Under the pieces are notes generated by a model. That model searched no databases. It had not been told where the DNA came from and saw only the letters and a program-made list of their open reading frames with translations. A stretch of 64,000 nt of DNA from Deinococcus hopiensis KR-140. GTDB taxonomy: Bacteria; Deinococcota; Deinococci; Deinococcales; Deinococcaceae. Within the stretch, counting starts at the first letter, position 1; every line of letters starts with the position of its first letter. Location of the stretch: positions 226,939 through 290,938 of the forward strand of contig NZ_FWWU01000011.1 in assembly GCF_900176165.1 (NCBI RefSeq). The letters run 5' to 3'. Shown piece after piece: positions 17,635 through 27,132 of this stretch. Both the position numbers and the translations under genes were made by a program.

Positions 17635-18597
17635 TTAAGTGAGGACTTTTTGTCCTTGCACTTTGGTCTGAATTTCGCGTTTTAACGAGAGATAGTCCAT
17701 GTGGAAAACTCGCAGTCCTTCCGTCAACTTTTCACCTGCCATCTGGTTCTCCAGAAGAGACCAGCGGAACGCCGGCTCCGTAATGGGACCTGTGGGGGGT
17801 GTGGCCGCCTGGGCTGAACCGAGCCGGCGGGTGAGCATCCCTTGGTCCTGATCCAGATCCGAGAGCAAGGTCGGGCTGACCGTGAGGCGATCGCAGCCTG
17901 CGAGCGCCTCCACCTGGGCCGCACTGCGGAAGGAAGCGCCCATAACGGCGGTCGCGTACCCTTGGCTTTTAAAGTGCGTGTAGATCCGGCGAACGCTGCC
18001 CACGCCGGGGTCGTCGTCTACTGGGTAAGAATTCCGTCCTTCAGCCTTCTTGTACCAATCCGTGATTCGGCCGACGAAGGGCGAGATGAGAAAGACTCCT
18101 GCCTGAGCGCAGGCAACGGCCTGTTCCAGGCTGAAGACCAGGGTGAGATTGCAGCGAATGCCTTCCCGCTCCAACACTTCCGCTGCCCGAATCCCTTCCC
18201 AGGTGGCCGCCAGTTTAATCAGCACCCGCTCTCGGTCCACACCCCACTTCTCATACCTCTCGATGAGTGCCCGCGCTTTGGTCACCATCGCTGTCACATC
18301 GAATGACAGCATGGCGTCGACTTCCGTCGAGACATCACCGGGGACAAGCTTCGTCAACTCCACTCCGAAGCGCACTGCAAGTGTATCGAGCATCTCTTCC
18401 GTGCGCTCTCCCCGGCGAGCGCAGTCGGTTACCACTTCATTGACGAGCTCCGCAGATTCCGGCTGCCGAGCCGCTTTGAGGATCAGGGACGGATTGGTGG
18501 TGCAGTCTCTCGGTCGGTACTGGGAGATGGCCGTGAAATCTCCCGTGTCGGCGACAACCACTGAGAATTTTCGGAGCTGCTCGAGTTTACTGGGCAT
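17635..18597 (-). CDS. tal: Transaldolase
   Basis: A 320-residue class I transaldolase, which moves a dihydroxyacetone unit between sugar phosphates in the non-oxidative pentose phosphate pathway. The visible signatures are TTNPSLILKAA near the N-terminus, the Schiff-base Lys128 in VLIKLAATWEGI, CNLTLVFSLEQA, and ISPFVGRITDWYK. The length matches the TalB-type family. The ATG at 18597 is preferred because GGGA lies at good spacing and the family's N-terminus starts there. An upstream in-frame ATG adds ten unlikely residues. It is the last gene of the arabinose operon, 400 bases after araA, and would recycle D-xylulose 5-phosphate made by AraD. Confidence 0.93.
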   Translation of the reverse strand: MPSKLEQLRKFSVVVADTGDFTAISQYRPRDCTTNPSLILKAARQPESAELVNEVVTDCARRGERTEEMLDTLAVRFGVELTKLVPGDVSTEVDAMLSFDVTAMVTKARALIERYEKWGVDRERVLIKLAATWEGIRAAEVLEREGIRCNLTLVFSLEQAVACAQAGVFLISPFVGRITDWYKKAEGRNSYPVDDDPGVGSVRRIYTHFKSQGYATAVMGASFRSAAQVEALAGCDRLTVSPTLLSDLDQDQGMLTRRLGSAQAATPPTGPITEPAFRWSLLENQMAGEKLTEGLRVFHMDYLSLKREIQTKVQGQKVLT

Positions 18598-18739
18598 ATT
18601 GTGATTCCCTTTCCACACAGCGTTCAAAGGCGTGACGAGCGGCGTGAACGATGTTCTCCACCGTGATTTTGAATTCCTCAGTCAAGACGCGCGGCACGTT
18701 CGCCAGGTCTCACGCGTTTGTGGTTGAAGCGGTTGACAT
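18587..18739 (-). other. Small frame with strong ribosome site and an early stop
   Basis: CAGGAG lies five bases before ATG 18739. The frame encodes nine residues (MSTASTTNA), meets TGA at 18712-18710, then stays open for 40 further codons (…VLTEEFKITVENIVHAARH…) and ends inside the transaldolase start. It could be a nonsense-broken small gene, a leader peptide, or chance. Confidence 0.3.
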
Positions 18740-18995
18740 GGTTTCTCCTGCTTGTTCTGCCCTGGGTGCGTCCCCAGTGGGAGATGGGCGTACCCTTCCC
18801 CCTCTTTGGCTTTCCGGGCGCAGGTCCAGGGCAGAACCACAAAGCATCAAAGCGAGAGAAAAAATGCTCCTGCATATCCTCTCCCGCTTTGACCCTTCGC
18901 CAAAGGCCCCATACCGTGCCCCTTGGCACGCTTGAAAGGCTTGTACACCCGGGGTTCTCCCCAACGTCGGGATTGTCCTTATGCCGTCCTTCGCC
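18740..18995. other. Gap between araA and the transaldolase gene
   Basis: On the minus strand AAAGCGGGAGAG and CTCTCGCTTT can pair around 18900-18850, a weak terminator-like structure after araA. I see no gene. Transcription may continue into the transaldolase gene. Confidence 0.35.
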
Positions 18996-20504
18996 TTAAA
19001 CGCGCAACCCTTGTCCAAGGACGTAATACAAGTCGTTCAGGCGCAGGTTGCCCTTGAAGTCGCGCAGACGCGTGTCAGCGTCGATTACCGCAAGCTCCAC
19101 CCCCGCAATGGCGGCAAAGTCCTCCATGTGCTCGGTCGTGACCGAATAGCTGTACCCGGTGTGGTGCGCGCCCCCGGCATAGATCCATGCAGCGCAGGCC
19201 GTCTTGAAATCCGGCAGACATTCCCATACCGCCCGCGCAACGGGCAAATTCGGTAACTCCGGGTGCTCTACCGACTCCACCTCGTTCACGATGAGCCGGA
19301 AGCGGCTGCCAAGGTCCACGAGCGAAGCGTTGATGGCCCGGCCTTTTTGCGCGCCGAACACCAGGCGCGCTGGGTCTTCCTTGCCCCCGATGCCCAAAGG
19401 GTGAACTTCTACGCGGGGTCTACCCACCGCGATGCTCGGGCAGATTTCCAGCATGTGTGACCCCAGCACCTGGTGCCTCCCGGGTTCGAGGTGATAGGTG
19501 TAATCCTCCATAAAGGAGGTTCCGCCGGGCAGGCCGTGCGCCATCACCTTCATGGCGCGGACCAGGGCTGCTGTTTTCCAGTCGCCCTCTCCCCCGAAGC
19601 CGTAGCCGTCGGCCATCAGCCTCTGGGTGGCGATACCGGGAAGTTGCGCGAGACCATGCAGGTCCTCGAAGGTGTCCGTGAAGCCCTTAAAGCCCCCTTC
19701 GTCCAGAAAGGCCCGCATTCCAAGTTCAATCCGTGCAGCCTCGCGCAGGGACGGCGCCCGTTCGCCTCCGGGGAGCAGGTCCGGCGCGACTTCATACTCG
19801 TCTGCGTACGTTGCGATCAGCGCGTCTACCTCAGTTGCAACCACGGCCTGCACCCGCTCAACCAGGTCGCCGACGGCGTACGTATTCACCTCGAAGCCGA
19901 AGCGCAGTTCCGCACTGACCTTGTCGCCTTCAGTCACGGCGACGTAGCGCATGTTGTCACCGAAGCGGGCGAAACGGGCGCCCTGAAGGTCCGACCAGGC
20001 CCAGACCGCCCGCGCCCATACGCCCAGCCGCTCCTGCACCTCGGGATCGCTCCAGTGCCCCACCACGACCTTGCGCTCCAACCGCATTCGGGTATGCAAA
20101 AAGCCCGCCTCGCGGTCACCGTGCGCGGCCTGGTTGAGGTTCATGAAATCCATGTCGATCTCGTTCCACGGCAACTCCCGGTTGAACTGGGTGTGCAGGT
20201 GGCAGAAGGGCTTTTTCAGAGCGCTCAGGCCACCGATCCACATCTTGGAGGGCGAGAAGGTATGCATCCAAAGGACCAGACCGGCACACTGGGGGTCGCC
20301 GTTTGCCTCCAGGCACAGCTGGCGAATTTCCTGGGGTGTCGTCAGGACCCCTTTGAAGACCACGTCGAGGGGAATGGAGCCGCTGCCGTCCAGGCCACGC
20401 GCGACCTGTTGGGCGTTGCTGCCGACCTGCGCGAGCGTTTCAGGGCCGTAAAGATGCTGAGAACCGCAGACAAACCAGAGTTGGGGACGAGCAAGGTGTT
20501 TCAA
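18996..20504 (-). CDS. araA: L-arabinose isomerase
   Basis: A 502-residue enzyme converting L-arabinose to L-ribulose in the cytosol. Recognisable blocks are WFVCGSQHLYGPETL at the start, LWMHTFSPSKMWI, HTQFNRELPW, DGYGFGGEGDWKTAA, GTSFMEDYTYHL, LGSHMLEICPS and the C-terminal GGAHHTGYSYSV. These include the Glu and His residues that bind the catalytic metal in the family. The start is taken as the TTG at 20504, which follows GAAAGGAAACACGCCC and gives the usual family length. The longer frame upstream adds about 40 unrelated residues. It follows araD by 138 bases in the same operon. Confidence 0.95.
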   Translation of the reverse strand: MKHLARPQLWFVCGSQHLYGPETLAQVGSNAQQVARGLDGSGSIPLDVVFKGVLTTPQEIRQLCLEANGDPQCAGLVLWMHTFSPSKMWIGGLSALKKPFCHLHTQFNRELPWNEIDMDFMNLNQAAHGDREAGFLHTRMRLERKVVVGHWSDPEVQERLGVWARAVWAWSDLQGARFARFGDNMRYVAVTEGDKVSAELRFGFEVNTYAVGDLVERVQAVVATEVDALIATYADEYEVAPDLLPGGERAPSLREAARIELGMRAFLDEGGFKGFTDTFEDLHGLAQLPGIATQRLMADGYGFGGEGDWKTAALVRAMKVMAHGLPGGTSFMEDYTYHLEPGRHQVLGSHMLEICPSIAVGRPRVEVHPLGIGGKEDPARLVFGAQKGRAINASLVDLGSRFRLIVNEVESVEHPELPNLPVARAVWECLPDFKTACAAWIYAGGAHHTGYSYSVTTEHMEDFAAIAGVELAVIDADTRLRDFKGNLRLNDLYYVLGQGLRV

Positions 20505-20642
20505 GGGCGTGTTTCCTTTCGGGAGTAGGGGCGGACCGTTTCGGCGGGGGCGTTGGAGAGAAGGGTGAGAAACGTCTTTGTCGAGGCGTGCCCGGTTCCC
20601 CTCTTCGTCCAGTGGTCTTGGCATCACACCGAAGGAGTGGTC

Positions 20643-21290
20643 TTAGCGCTGACCGTAGACGTTGGTGTAGCGGTCATAGAGCGAGTCAATGTGTTCCTGG
20701 GCGAGGGGCTGCACGTTCCCGAGTTGATGGGCCAGGAAGACCGTGCGTGCGACGTCCTCACACATCACGGCGGCCTTGAGTGCGGCCCTTGGGCTTGGTC
20801 CGATGGTGAACACTCCGTGGTTTTTGAGGATGATGGCGGGGCTGCGGTGCCCCTTGAGGACGCGCACCACCTCCGCACCAATCTCCTCACCGCCGATGAG
20901 GGCGAAGCCGCCGCAGGGAATCGGGCCTCCGAACTCGTCGGCCATCGCGGTCAGGACGCAGGGGATCTCGCGGGCATTGGCGGCCCAGGCGGTAGCGTAG
21001 GGGCTGTGGGTATGGACGATTCCACCCACATGCGGAAGGTGGCGGTAGATGTAGGCGTGCGTGGCGGCATCGGAGGACGCGCTGAGCGTTCCTTCCAGTC
21101 GCCGGGCATGCAGGTCGGTGCGGACCATACTTTCCGGGGTGAGATCTTCAAAGGTCACGCCGCTGGGTTTGATGAGCATCGCGTCGCCATCGCGGGCGCT
21201 GATGTTGCCGCTGGTCCAGGTCACCAGGCCGTTTCTCGGCAACTCCTGATGCAGGGCGGTGAGTTGTTCGCGGAGTTCAACTTTATTCAC
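20643..21290 (-). CDS. araD: L-ribulose-5-phosphate 4-epimerase
   Basis: A 215-residue class II aldolase-fold epimerase that converts L-ribulose 5-phosphate to D-xylulose 5-phosphate. The zinc ligands are visible as HTHS near residue 94 and as the His of LKNHGVF near 155. WTSGNISAR and KPSGVTFEDLTPESM form the phosphate-binding region. Its length fits the AraD family. The start ATG overlaps the araB stop by four bases (ATGA), so the two are translationally coupled. Fuculose aldolase is a fold relative, but context with araA and araB decides for AraD. Confidence 0.94.
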   Translation of the reverse strand: MNKVELREQLTALHQELPRNGLVTWTSGNISARDGDAMLIKPSGVTFEDLTPESMVRTDLHARRLEGTLSASSDAATHAYIYRHLPHVGGIVHTHSPYATAWAANAREIPCVLTAMADEFGGPIPCGGFALIGGEEIGAEVVRVLKGHRSPAIILKNHGVFTIGPSPRAALKAAVMCEDVARTVFLAHQLGNVQPLAQEHIDSLYDRYTNVYGQR

Positions 21291-22978
21291 GCGAGGACCT
21301 CAACTTGTCGCCCGGATTTTTCGGCCTTGGCATGCGCTTCGTCGCGCAGACGCTTGAGGACCTTCATGGTGGGTTCGGCGCGGCCGAACAGGTCGTGAAG
21401 CGTTCGGTACTCGTTGTACAGCCGCGTGTAGAGGTGGTGCCTGTGCGGGTCGGGGACGAAGGCGTTCTTGCGGACCTTGCTCATGTTCCGCGCGGCCGCC
21501 TGGATGTCGGGATAGAGTTCAGCAGCGACAGCAGCGTGCATGGCACTTCCCAGAGCCGGGGCTTCGGCGCTGTCGGCAACGCTGAGGGGTTTGCCAAGAA
21601 CGTCCGCGTAGATCTGCATCAGCGCCGGGTTCTTGATAAGTCCGCCCGCCGCGATAAATTCGTGAACGGGAACGCCCGAGGATTCAAAGGTCTCAACGAT
21701 GACGCGGGCACCAAATGCCGTGGCCTCCACAAGCGCGCGGTAGATGTCCTCGGGACGGGTGGCGAGGGTCAGGCCAACAATCAGCCCGCTCAGGTCGGCG
21801 TCCACAAGGACCGACCGGTTGCCGTTCAGCCAGTCGAGCGCAAGGAGGCCGTGCGCGCCGACTTCCTGATCCTTACTGAGGTCCGTCAGGAGTTCATGCA
21901 GGCTGAGGCCCCTCTTGTCAGCGAGCACCTGGTATTCGGCAGGCACGGCGTTCTGGACGAACCAGGCGAAGATATCCCCCACCCCGCTTTGCCCGGCCTC
22001 GTAGCCGTAAGTCCCCGGCAGAATGCCGCCGTCGACCACGCCGCACATGCCGGGCACGTTGGTGAGGGTGTCACCATTCATGACGTGGCAGGTGGAGGTC
22101 CCCATGATGGCCACGAGTTGCCCACTCTTGACCGCTCCAACCGCGGGCGCTGTGACGTGAGCGTCTACATTTCCGACTGCCACGGCGATGCCGGGTTGCA
22201 ATCCCGTTAAGCGTGCCGCTTCTGCTGTCAGGTCGCCGGCACGGCTTCCAAGGGGATACAGGTCACGGGAGAATTTCTCCTCGATGACGTCTGCAAAGTC
22301 AGGATTCAACGCAGCGAAGAAGTCCTTGGGAGGGTACACGCCATCCTGGTAGATGGCTTTATAGCCGGCAGTGCAGACATTGCGCATCTCGCGTCCGCAC
22401 AGTTGCCACACCACCCAGTCGGTGGCTTCAATAAAGCGCGCTGCGGCCCGGTAGACCTCGGGCGCCTCTTCGAGGAGTTGCAGCGCTTTGGCGATCGCCC
22501 ACTCACTGGAAATTTTTCCACCGTAACGGGGGAGCCAGGACTCTCCACGCCGCTCCGCCAGAGCGTTGATGCGGTCAGCTTGTGGCTGAGCGGCGTGGTG
22601 TTTCCACAACTTGACGTACGCGTGCGGTTCATCCTGGAACTGCGGAAGAAAGCACAGCGGCGTGCCCTCGGCGGTCGTGGGCAACACGGTACATGCCGTG
22701 AAGTCGATGGCGATGCCGACGATCAGAGAGGGATCAATGCCACTGGTCTGCAGAAGGGTCGGAACCGTGTTTTTCAAGACGTCGAGGTAGTCCTGGGGAT
22801 GTTGTAGCGCCCATTCGGGAGGAAGAGAGACGTTCCCACCTGGAAGGGAGTCCGACATCACCGCGTGTGGATAGACGTGAATAGCGCTGGCGATTTCGCT
22901 CCCATCATTGGTGCGGACGAGAACAGCACGGCCGGAGAGAGTCCCGTAGTCAACGCCTATGGTGTAAGTCTCGTTCAT
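21287..22978 (-). CDS. araB: Ribulokinase
   Basis: A 563-residue FGGY-family kinase phosphorylating L-ribulose. The N-terminal GVDYGTLSGRAVLV holds the first phosphate loop, VGIAIDFTACT follows, and MGTSTCHVM and AAGGLIKNP are the C-terminal ATP-site blocks. FDWLNGNRS is the ribulokinase-type region in the form LDWLNGNRS. The ATG at 22978 has AAGGA seven bases upstream. An ATG six bases earlier would sit almost on the ribosome site. The 257-base gap upstream contains an operator-like site at 23100-23113, which hints at an internal promoter for araBDA. Confidence 0.95.
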   Translation of the reverse strand: MNETYTIGVDYGTLSGRAVLVRTNDGSEIASAIHVYPHAVMSDSLPGGNVSLPPEWALQHPQDYLDVLKNTVPTLLQTSGIDPSLIVGIAIDFTACTVLPTTAEGTPLCFLPQFQDEPHAYVKLWKHHAAQPQADRINALAERRGESWLPRYGGKISSEWAIAKALQLLEEAPEVYRAAARFIEATDWVVWQLCGREMRNVCTAGYKAIYQDGVYPPKDFFAALNPDFADVIEEKFSRDLYPLGSRAGDLTAEAARLTGLQPGIAVAVGNVDAHVTAPAVGAVKSGQLVAIMGTSTCHVMNGDTLTNVPGMCGVVDGGILPGTYGYEAGQSGVGDIFAWFVQNAVPAEYQVLADKRGLSLHELLTDLSKDQEVGAHGLLALDWLNGNRSVLVDADLSGLIVGLTLATRPEDIYRALVEATAFGARVIVETFESSGVPVHEFIAAGGLIKNPALMQIYADVLGKPLSVADSAEAPALGSAMHAAVAAELYPDIQAAARNMSKVRKNAFVPDPHRHHLYTRLYNEYRTLHDLFGRAEPTMKVLKRLRDEAHAKAEKSGRQVEVLA

Positions 22979-23235
22979 TGACATTTCCTTCTTTCTTGAG
23001 GCTTCGCGGGGTTGGATGTGTCTCACTGCTATTTCAGGGGATGGAATTGAACATTCACCACTCGGCAACACCAATCGTTTTCAGCCTTATTGTGACCAAA
23101 GTTAACGCTAACATGATGGAGGAAAAGGAGTCAGGGAGAGGTTGGAGGATTCGGTCATCTATCACCTACATGAGATGACCTTGAAGACAATAATCTTAGA
23201 GGCAAGATTTTTTTTACCCCTTCTACGTCATCCAT
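22979..23235. promoter_or_regulatory. Internal regulatory gap upstream of araB
   Basis: Contains the operator-like AGTTAACGCTAACA at 23100-23113. On the minus strand no strong -35/-10 pair was found at the usual distance from it, so the promoter is uncertain. A T-rich run at 23205-23216 lies next to the permease end. Confidence 0.5.
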
Positions 23236-24225
23236 TCAGTGATTGTCGCGCGCGAGGCGACTAGATTGCATAACGACCACAACCAGTAGAAACACGCCTC
23301 GAATTACATTTTGCCAGAACACATCGATAGAAATAATGCCCTTACCGTTTTCAAAGTTAAGCACGTTGAAAATAAGTCCCAACAGGATAACACCTACCAT
23401 GCTGTTGCCGAGTGAACCTCGACCACCGGTAAGGAGGGTTCCGCCGACAACCACCCCTGCGATCGCAGTCAATTCCCAGCCGACACCCTCGACAGGCTGA
23501 CCCGCTCCGAACTGCGATGCGAGGATGACCCCAGCCAGTCCAGCCAGGAGGCCCGAGAAGACATAGACTCCAAGCTTTACGCTGTCTACGTTGAAACCCA
23601 TCAAGCGTGCAGCGTCCTCATTGTCGCCGATACTCAGCGCGTAGCGCCCGAAGCGGGTGTACCGGAGGAGCACCATGCCGGTGGCCAACATCACGAGGGT
23701 AAGGACGACGGGAATGGGAAGGCCCAGGAAGTCCCCCTGTCCCAGCTTCGTAAACGTGCCGTTCTGATCCACCGAAACTGCATTTTGCCTGGAGGCCAGT
23801 TGGGCAATGCCGCGTGCGCCAAGGAAAGCACCAAGGGTCGCCACGAACGGTTCCACACGCAGCCGGGTGATGACCAGACCGTTGATCAGCCCGACCAGCG
23901 CGCCAGCCAACGCTCCGGCGAGGAGACCCGCGAGAAGGCCATATGGGCTGGCCAGAGCAGCAATGACGCTTGACATGGCGGCGACGCTGCCCACAGAAAG
24001 GTCAATTCCACCGGTAACGATCACGAACGTCATGCCAATGGCGATCAACATAAACATGGAGTTGTACCGAAAAAAGCTGCTGACGTTGTAGGCGCTCAGG
24101 AACCCCTCGTAGCGAAATGCCGCGAAGGCGACGAGCAGGAGAAGGGCTATCAGCGCTCCCTGGCCCAACAAGGGCTTCAGGACAGCGGACCAGGATGACG
24201 TTCGGGAACGTTGAGCGACGGCCAT
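23236..24225 (-). CDS. Sugar ABC transporter permease (YjfF/RbsC type)
   Basis: A 329-residue inner-membrane permease of the ribose/galactofuranose class. The diagnostic blocks are GMTFVIVTGGIDLSVGSVAAMS, GLINGLVITRLRVEPFVATLG and GDNEDAARLMGFNVDSVKL. It has about eight to ten hydrophobic segments. The start is ATG 24225, two bases after the stop of the other permease and preceded by GGAGGAAG within that gene's end. The longer frame upstream is read-through of the neighbour. It pairs with the second permease to form the channel of the L-arabinose importer. Confidence 0.93.
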   Translation of the reverse strand: MAVAQRSRTSSWSAVLKPLLGQGALIALLLLVAFAAFRYEGFLSAYNVSSFFRYNSMFMLIAIGMTFVIVTGGIDLSVGSVAAMSSVIAALASPYGLLAGLLAGALAGALVGLINGLVITRLRVEPFVATLGAFLGARGIAQLASRQNAVSVDQNGTFTKLGQGDFLGLPIPVVLTLVMLATGMVLLRYTRFGRYALSIGDNEDAARLMGFNVDSVKLGVYVFSGLLAGLAGVILASQFGAGQPVEGVGWELTAIAGVVVGGTLLTGGRGSLGNSMVGVILLGLIFNVLNFENGKGIISIDVFWQNVIRGVFLLVVVVMQSSRLARDNH

Positions 24226-24227
24226 AC

Positions 24228-25202
24228 TCACTTCCTCCGGCGGTATTGCAGAGCGACCGCGATGACGATGATGGCGGCTTTGATCATCAGGGCTACGGAG
24301 TCGGGGACGCCTTTGACCAGCAGGGTGTAGCGCAGCAATTGAATAAAGAGTGCGCCGACCATGGTCCCAAACAGTGACACCTTGCCGCCACTCAGGGCCG
24401 TACCGCCCACGGCTACGGCCGCAATGGCGTCGAGCTCCATGTTCTGCCCCACCAGGTTCGCATCGGATGAATTGTTGACGGCAATGGAAATCAGGCCGGC
24501 CAATCCCGCGAGCATGCCACTGATGGTGTAAACGATGACTTTGGTCCGCACCACGGGTACGCCGGACAAACGGGCGGCTTCCGGATTTCCACCCACAGCG
24601 ACCACATACCGGCCAAACAGTGTTGAGCGAATAACCCATACGGCGACAATTACGATGATGAGCATCAGGAAGATCTGAATGTTCACGCCGAGAATCGAGC
24701 TTGTTCCAAGAAACTTGAAGCGTTCATCGGGAAAATTGATCAACTGGCCGCCACTGATAACCTGAGCGATACCGCGGCCTGCGATAAACAGAACCAGGGT
24801 GGCGATGATGGGCTGGATGTGAAAGCGCGTCACCAGCAGGCCATTGAAGGCTCCGCACAGTCCAGCCGCCAGAATGGGAAGGGCGACCGCAAGCGGAATA
24901 CCCAAGGTCGGAGCAAGCCCACTGCTAATAAATAGGAGGGGGGCAATTGCGCCGCTGATCGCCATGATGGAGCCCACGGAGAGGTCGATTCCACCGGTAG
25001 CGATGACGTACGTCATACCGACCGCAACGATGAGGATGGTCGCCGTCTGGGTCATGTTGATGTTGAGGGCGTTTAACGTCAGGAAGTTTGGCGTTGTCAA
25101 GATATTGAACAGAATTAAGCCGAGGAGCGCCAAAAGGGCACTGTGCTGCGTCAGCAGCACGGTGGGCCGCTGGACAGGAAGCTTGGGATTAGCGACCATC
25201 AT
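24228..25202 (-). CDS. Sugar ABC transporter permease (YtfT/RbsC type)
   Basis: A 324-residue membrane permease with VGMTYVIATGGIDLSVGSIMAISG, FNGLLVTRFHIQPIIATLVLF and GGNPEAARLSGVPVVRTK, the family hallmarks. The start is placed at ATG 25202 (ATGATG, second ATG at 25199). GGAGG lies five bases before the first ATG, and the start overlaps the ATPase stop by 14 bases. The binding protein, ATPase and two different permeases match the YtfQRT-YjfF galactofuranose importer layout. The same layout has been reported for bacterial L-arabinose importers, and context here favours arabinose. Confidence 0.93.
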   Translation of the reverse strand: MMVANPKLPVQRPTVLLTQHSALLALLGLILFNILTTPNFLTLNALNINMTQTATILIVAVGMTYVIATGGIDLSVGSIMAISGAIAPLLFISSGLAPTLGIPLAVALPILAAGLCGAFNGLLVTRFHIQPIIATLVLFIAGRGIAQVISGGQLINFPDERFKFLGTSSILGVNIQIFLMLIIVIVAVWVIRSTLFGRYVVAVGGNPEAARLSGVPVVRTKVIVYTISGMLAGLAGLISIAVNNSSDANLVGQNMELDAIAAVAVGGTALSGGKVSLFGTMVGALFIQLLRYTLLVKGVPDSVALMIKAAIIVIAVALQYRRRK

Positions 25203-26778
25203 GAAGTCCTCCAGAAGTGGTGCCGCCTGCGTTGACCAACACCCGTTCTTGTTCCCCAGAAGCAGGGTCGGCAGCGCTGCCATGGGCCATGGCGCTCAGG
25301 ATGCTCTCTTCGTTGAGTTCCTTCTCCGAGAGATGGGCCACGGTCCGTCCATCCCGCAGCACCGTCACGCGGTGACAGCCTTCGATGAGTTCTTCGAGAT
25401 CCGAAGAAATCATCAGGACGCTCAGACCATCGCCCGCAAGTTCGCTGATGAGATTCTGGATTTCCGCCTTGGCCCCAACGTCGATACCGCGGGTCGGCTC
25501 GTCGAGAATCAAGAGGTCTGGACGCATGCACAGCCAGCGGGCCAGCAAGACCTTCTGCTGGTTGCCCCCCGACAGTTCCCGGATGGGCTGGTCGTAACTG
25601 GCACAGCGGACGTTTAGCCGCTCGGCGAACTTTTCCACCACGCGCTGCTGCTCAGCGCGGTTAACGATTCCCGCCCGGGTCAGTCGGGGCAGCAGGGCGA
25701 GCGTAAGATTCTCGCGCACGGACCAGTCGGGAATGATGCCGTCGTGCTTGCGGTCCTCGCCACAGAAGGCGATGCCGTCTGCGATGGCTTCACTGGGCGT
25801 CTTCCACCGTACGCTCCGGTTCTTAAAGTGGATCTCGCCCGCGTGTGCGGGCTCCGCTCCAAACAGGGCGCGGACTGTTTCCGTGCGCCCCGCCCCCAGG
25901 AGACCAGCGATACCGACGACTTCCTTACGGCGCACCTGAAGGCTGATGTCCTGTACTTGAGGAGCGCGGCGCATCTGACGGGTGTCGAGCAGCACCTCAT
26001 CCTCGTGCTGGTGACGGACGAAACCCGTCTGGCCCTGGGTGGCCACCTCCTGCACGTTCCGGCCAATCATGGTCGAAATCAGCTGCAGCTTGGTCAGCTT
26101 CAGGGCTCCCTCGTATACCGTCTGTCCGTCGCGCAGCACCGTGATGTCGCTGCACGCGGCGTACAGTTCGTCGAGACGGTGAGAGACGAAAATGACGGAT
26201 ACACCGCTGTGGCTCAACTGGTTGATGACCTGGAAGAGGGTCTCGACCTCCCGCTCATCAAGGGATGAGGTGGGTTCGTCCATGACGACGAGTTTGGCGT
26301 TCAGGGCCAGCGCGCGGGCAATCGCCACCATTTGCTGCACAGCAATGCTGTAACTGGCCAGGGGCCGAGTGACGTCAATGTTCACCCCAATTTTGTTCAG
26401 GTGATCGCGCGCCTGTGCGTTCATGGCCTTCCAGTCAATCATCCCGTAACGGCGCGGCTCGTGGCCAAGCAGCACGTTTTCCGCGACGGTCTGGAGGCGC
26501 ACCAGATTGACTTCCTGGTAGATCGTGGCGATGCCGGCGAGTTGCGATTGTTTGGGAGAAGTGAAATCTACGCTCTGGCCGTCGAAGAGGATTTCGCCGG
26601 AGTCTCTGCTGTAAGCGCCAGTCAGTACCTTAAGCAGCGTGGATTTCCCTGCTCCATTCTGCCCGATCAGGGCGTGAACGGCACCTCGCATCACCTTCAG
26701 GTGCGCTCCTCTTAGGGCAGGCACACCTCCGAAGGCCTTGTTGATACCGGACATATGGAGGAGAGCGTCTTCTGTCAT
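25189..26778 (-). CDS. Sugar ABC transporter ATPase (two ABC domains)
   Basis: A 529-residue fused ATPase of the AraG/RbsA/YtfR class that powers pentose import. The first domain has Walker A GQNGAGKST, signature region YSIAVQQMVAIARAL (a degenerate LSGGQ, as usual here) and Walker B LVVMDEPTSSLD. The second has GLLGAGRTE in place of the P-loop Lys-Ser, signature LSGGNQQKVLLARWL and LLILDEPTRGIDVG. The second P-loop is therefore probably the catalytically weak one, as is typical of the family. It is separated from the binding-protein gene by 354 bases with a hairpin, and overlaps the next permease gene. Confidence 0.95.
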   Translation of the reverse strand: MTEDALLHMSGINKAFGGVPALRGAHLKVMRGAVHALIGQNGAGKSTLLKVLTGAYSRDSGEILFDGQSVDFTSPKQSQLAGIATIYQEVNLVRLQTVAENVLLGHEPRRYGMIDWKAMNAQARDHLNKIGVNIDVTRPLASYSIAVQQMVAIARALALNAKLVVMDEPTSSLDEREVETLFQVINQLSHSGVSVIFVSHRLDELYAACSDITVLRDGQTVYEGALKLTKLQLISTMIGRNVQEVATQGQTGFVRHQHEDEVLLDTRQMRRAPQVQDISLQVRRKEVVGIAGLLGAGRTETVRALFGAEPAHAGEIHFKNRSVRWKTPSEAIADGIAFCGEDRKHDGIIPDWSVRENLTLALLPRLTRAGIVNRAEQQRVVEKFAERLNVRCASYDQPIRELSGGNQQKVLLARWLCMRPDLLILDEPTRGIDVGAKAEIQNLISELAGDGLSVLMISSDLEELIEGCHRVTVLRDGRTVAHLSEKELNEESILSAMAHGSAADPASGEQERVLVNAGGTTSGGLHDGR

Positions 26779-27132
26779 GGTTCCTCTTTACTGATAACGG
26801 TGTCACTCTGCCTTGGTCACTGTCAGGCTGCAGCAATTCTGATCACGCCGCTCCCTACCCCAGGGAGCAGAACTTGCGCCGGCCCAGGCCACACCGATGA
26901 GGTACGACTCGGGGTCAGGTGCTTGGGCACACCTGACCCCTACGTTGGCTCTCTTGATACAGGCACAGGTTTAAGTTGATGGCGCGCTGGAGTGACGTTC
27001 TCGTTGAGGCGCCGGTTACCCTCAGCACTTCAGTCTTCAACGCAAATGTATGCCGTGATCCGTGAGTGTCGGGGCGGTCCGGGCGAAGCAAGCCATCAGG
27101 CAGTGCTCGCCGGCGTGTAAGCTCCAGCAGGG
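26779..27132. promoter_or_regulatory. Gap between binding-protein and ATPase genes
   Basis: Holds a strong hairpin (26911-26940, listed separately) and a weak operator-like site TGATAACGGTGTCA at 26792-26805 just upstream of the ATPase start. No gene is visible. Confidence 0.4.
26911..26940 (-). terminator. Intercistronic hairpin after the binding-protein gene
   Basis: GGGGTCAGGTG and CACCTGACCCC form a perfect 11-bp stem with an 8-base loop. Its position after a binding-protein gene inside an ABC operon suggests partial termination or mRNA stabilisation, giving more binding protein than membrane parts. Confidence 0.6.

Noticed and set aside
18650..18670. Additional arabinose-type operator (GTGAACGATGTTCT) near the transaldolase gene
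   Set aside because: Only about half the positions of the consensus match and it has no promoter at the proper distance.
20505..20627. Extended N-terminus of AraA
   Set aside because: It encodes about 40 Arg/Pro-rich residues absent from the family; a good ribosome site sits before the TTG at 20504.
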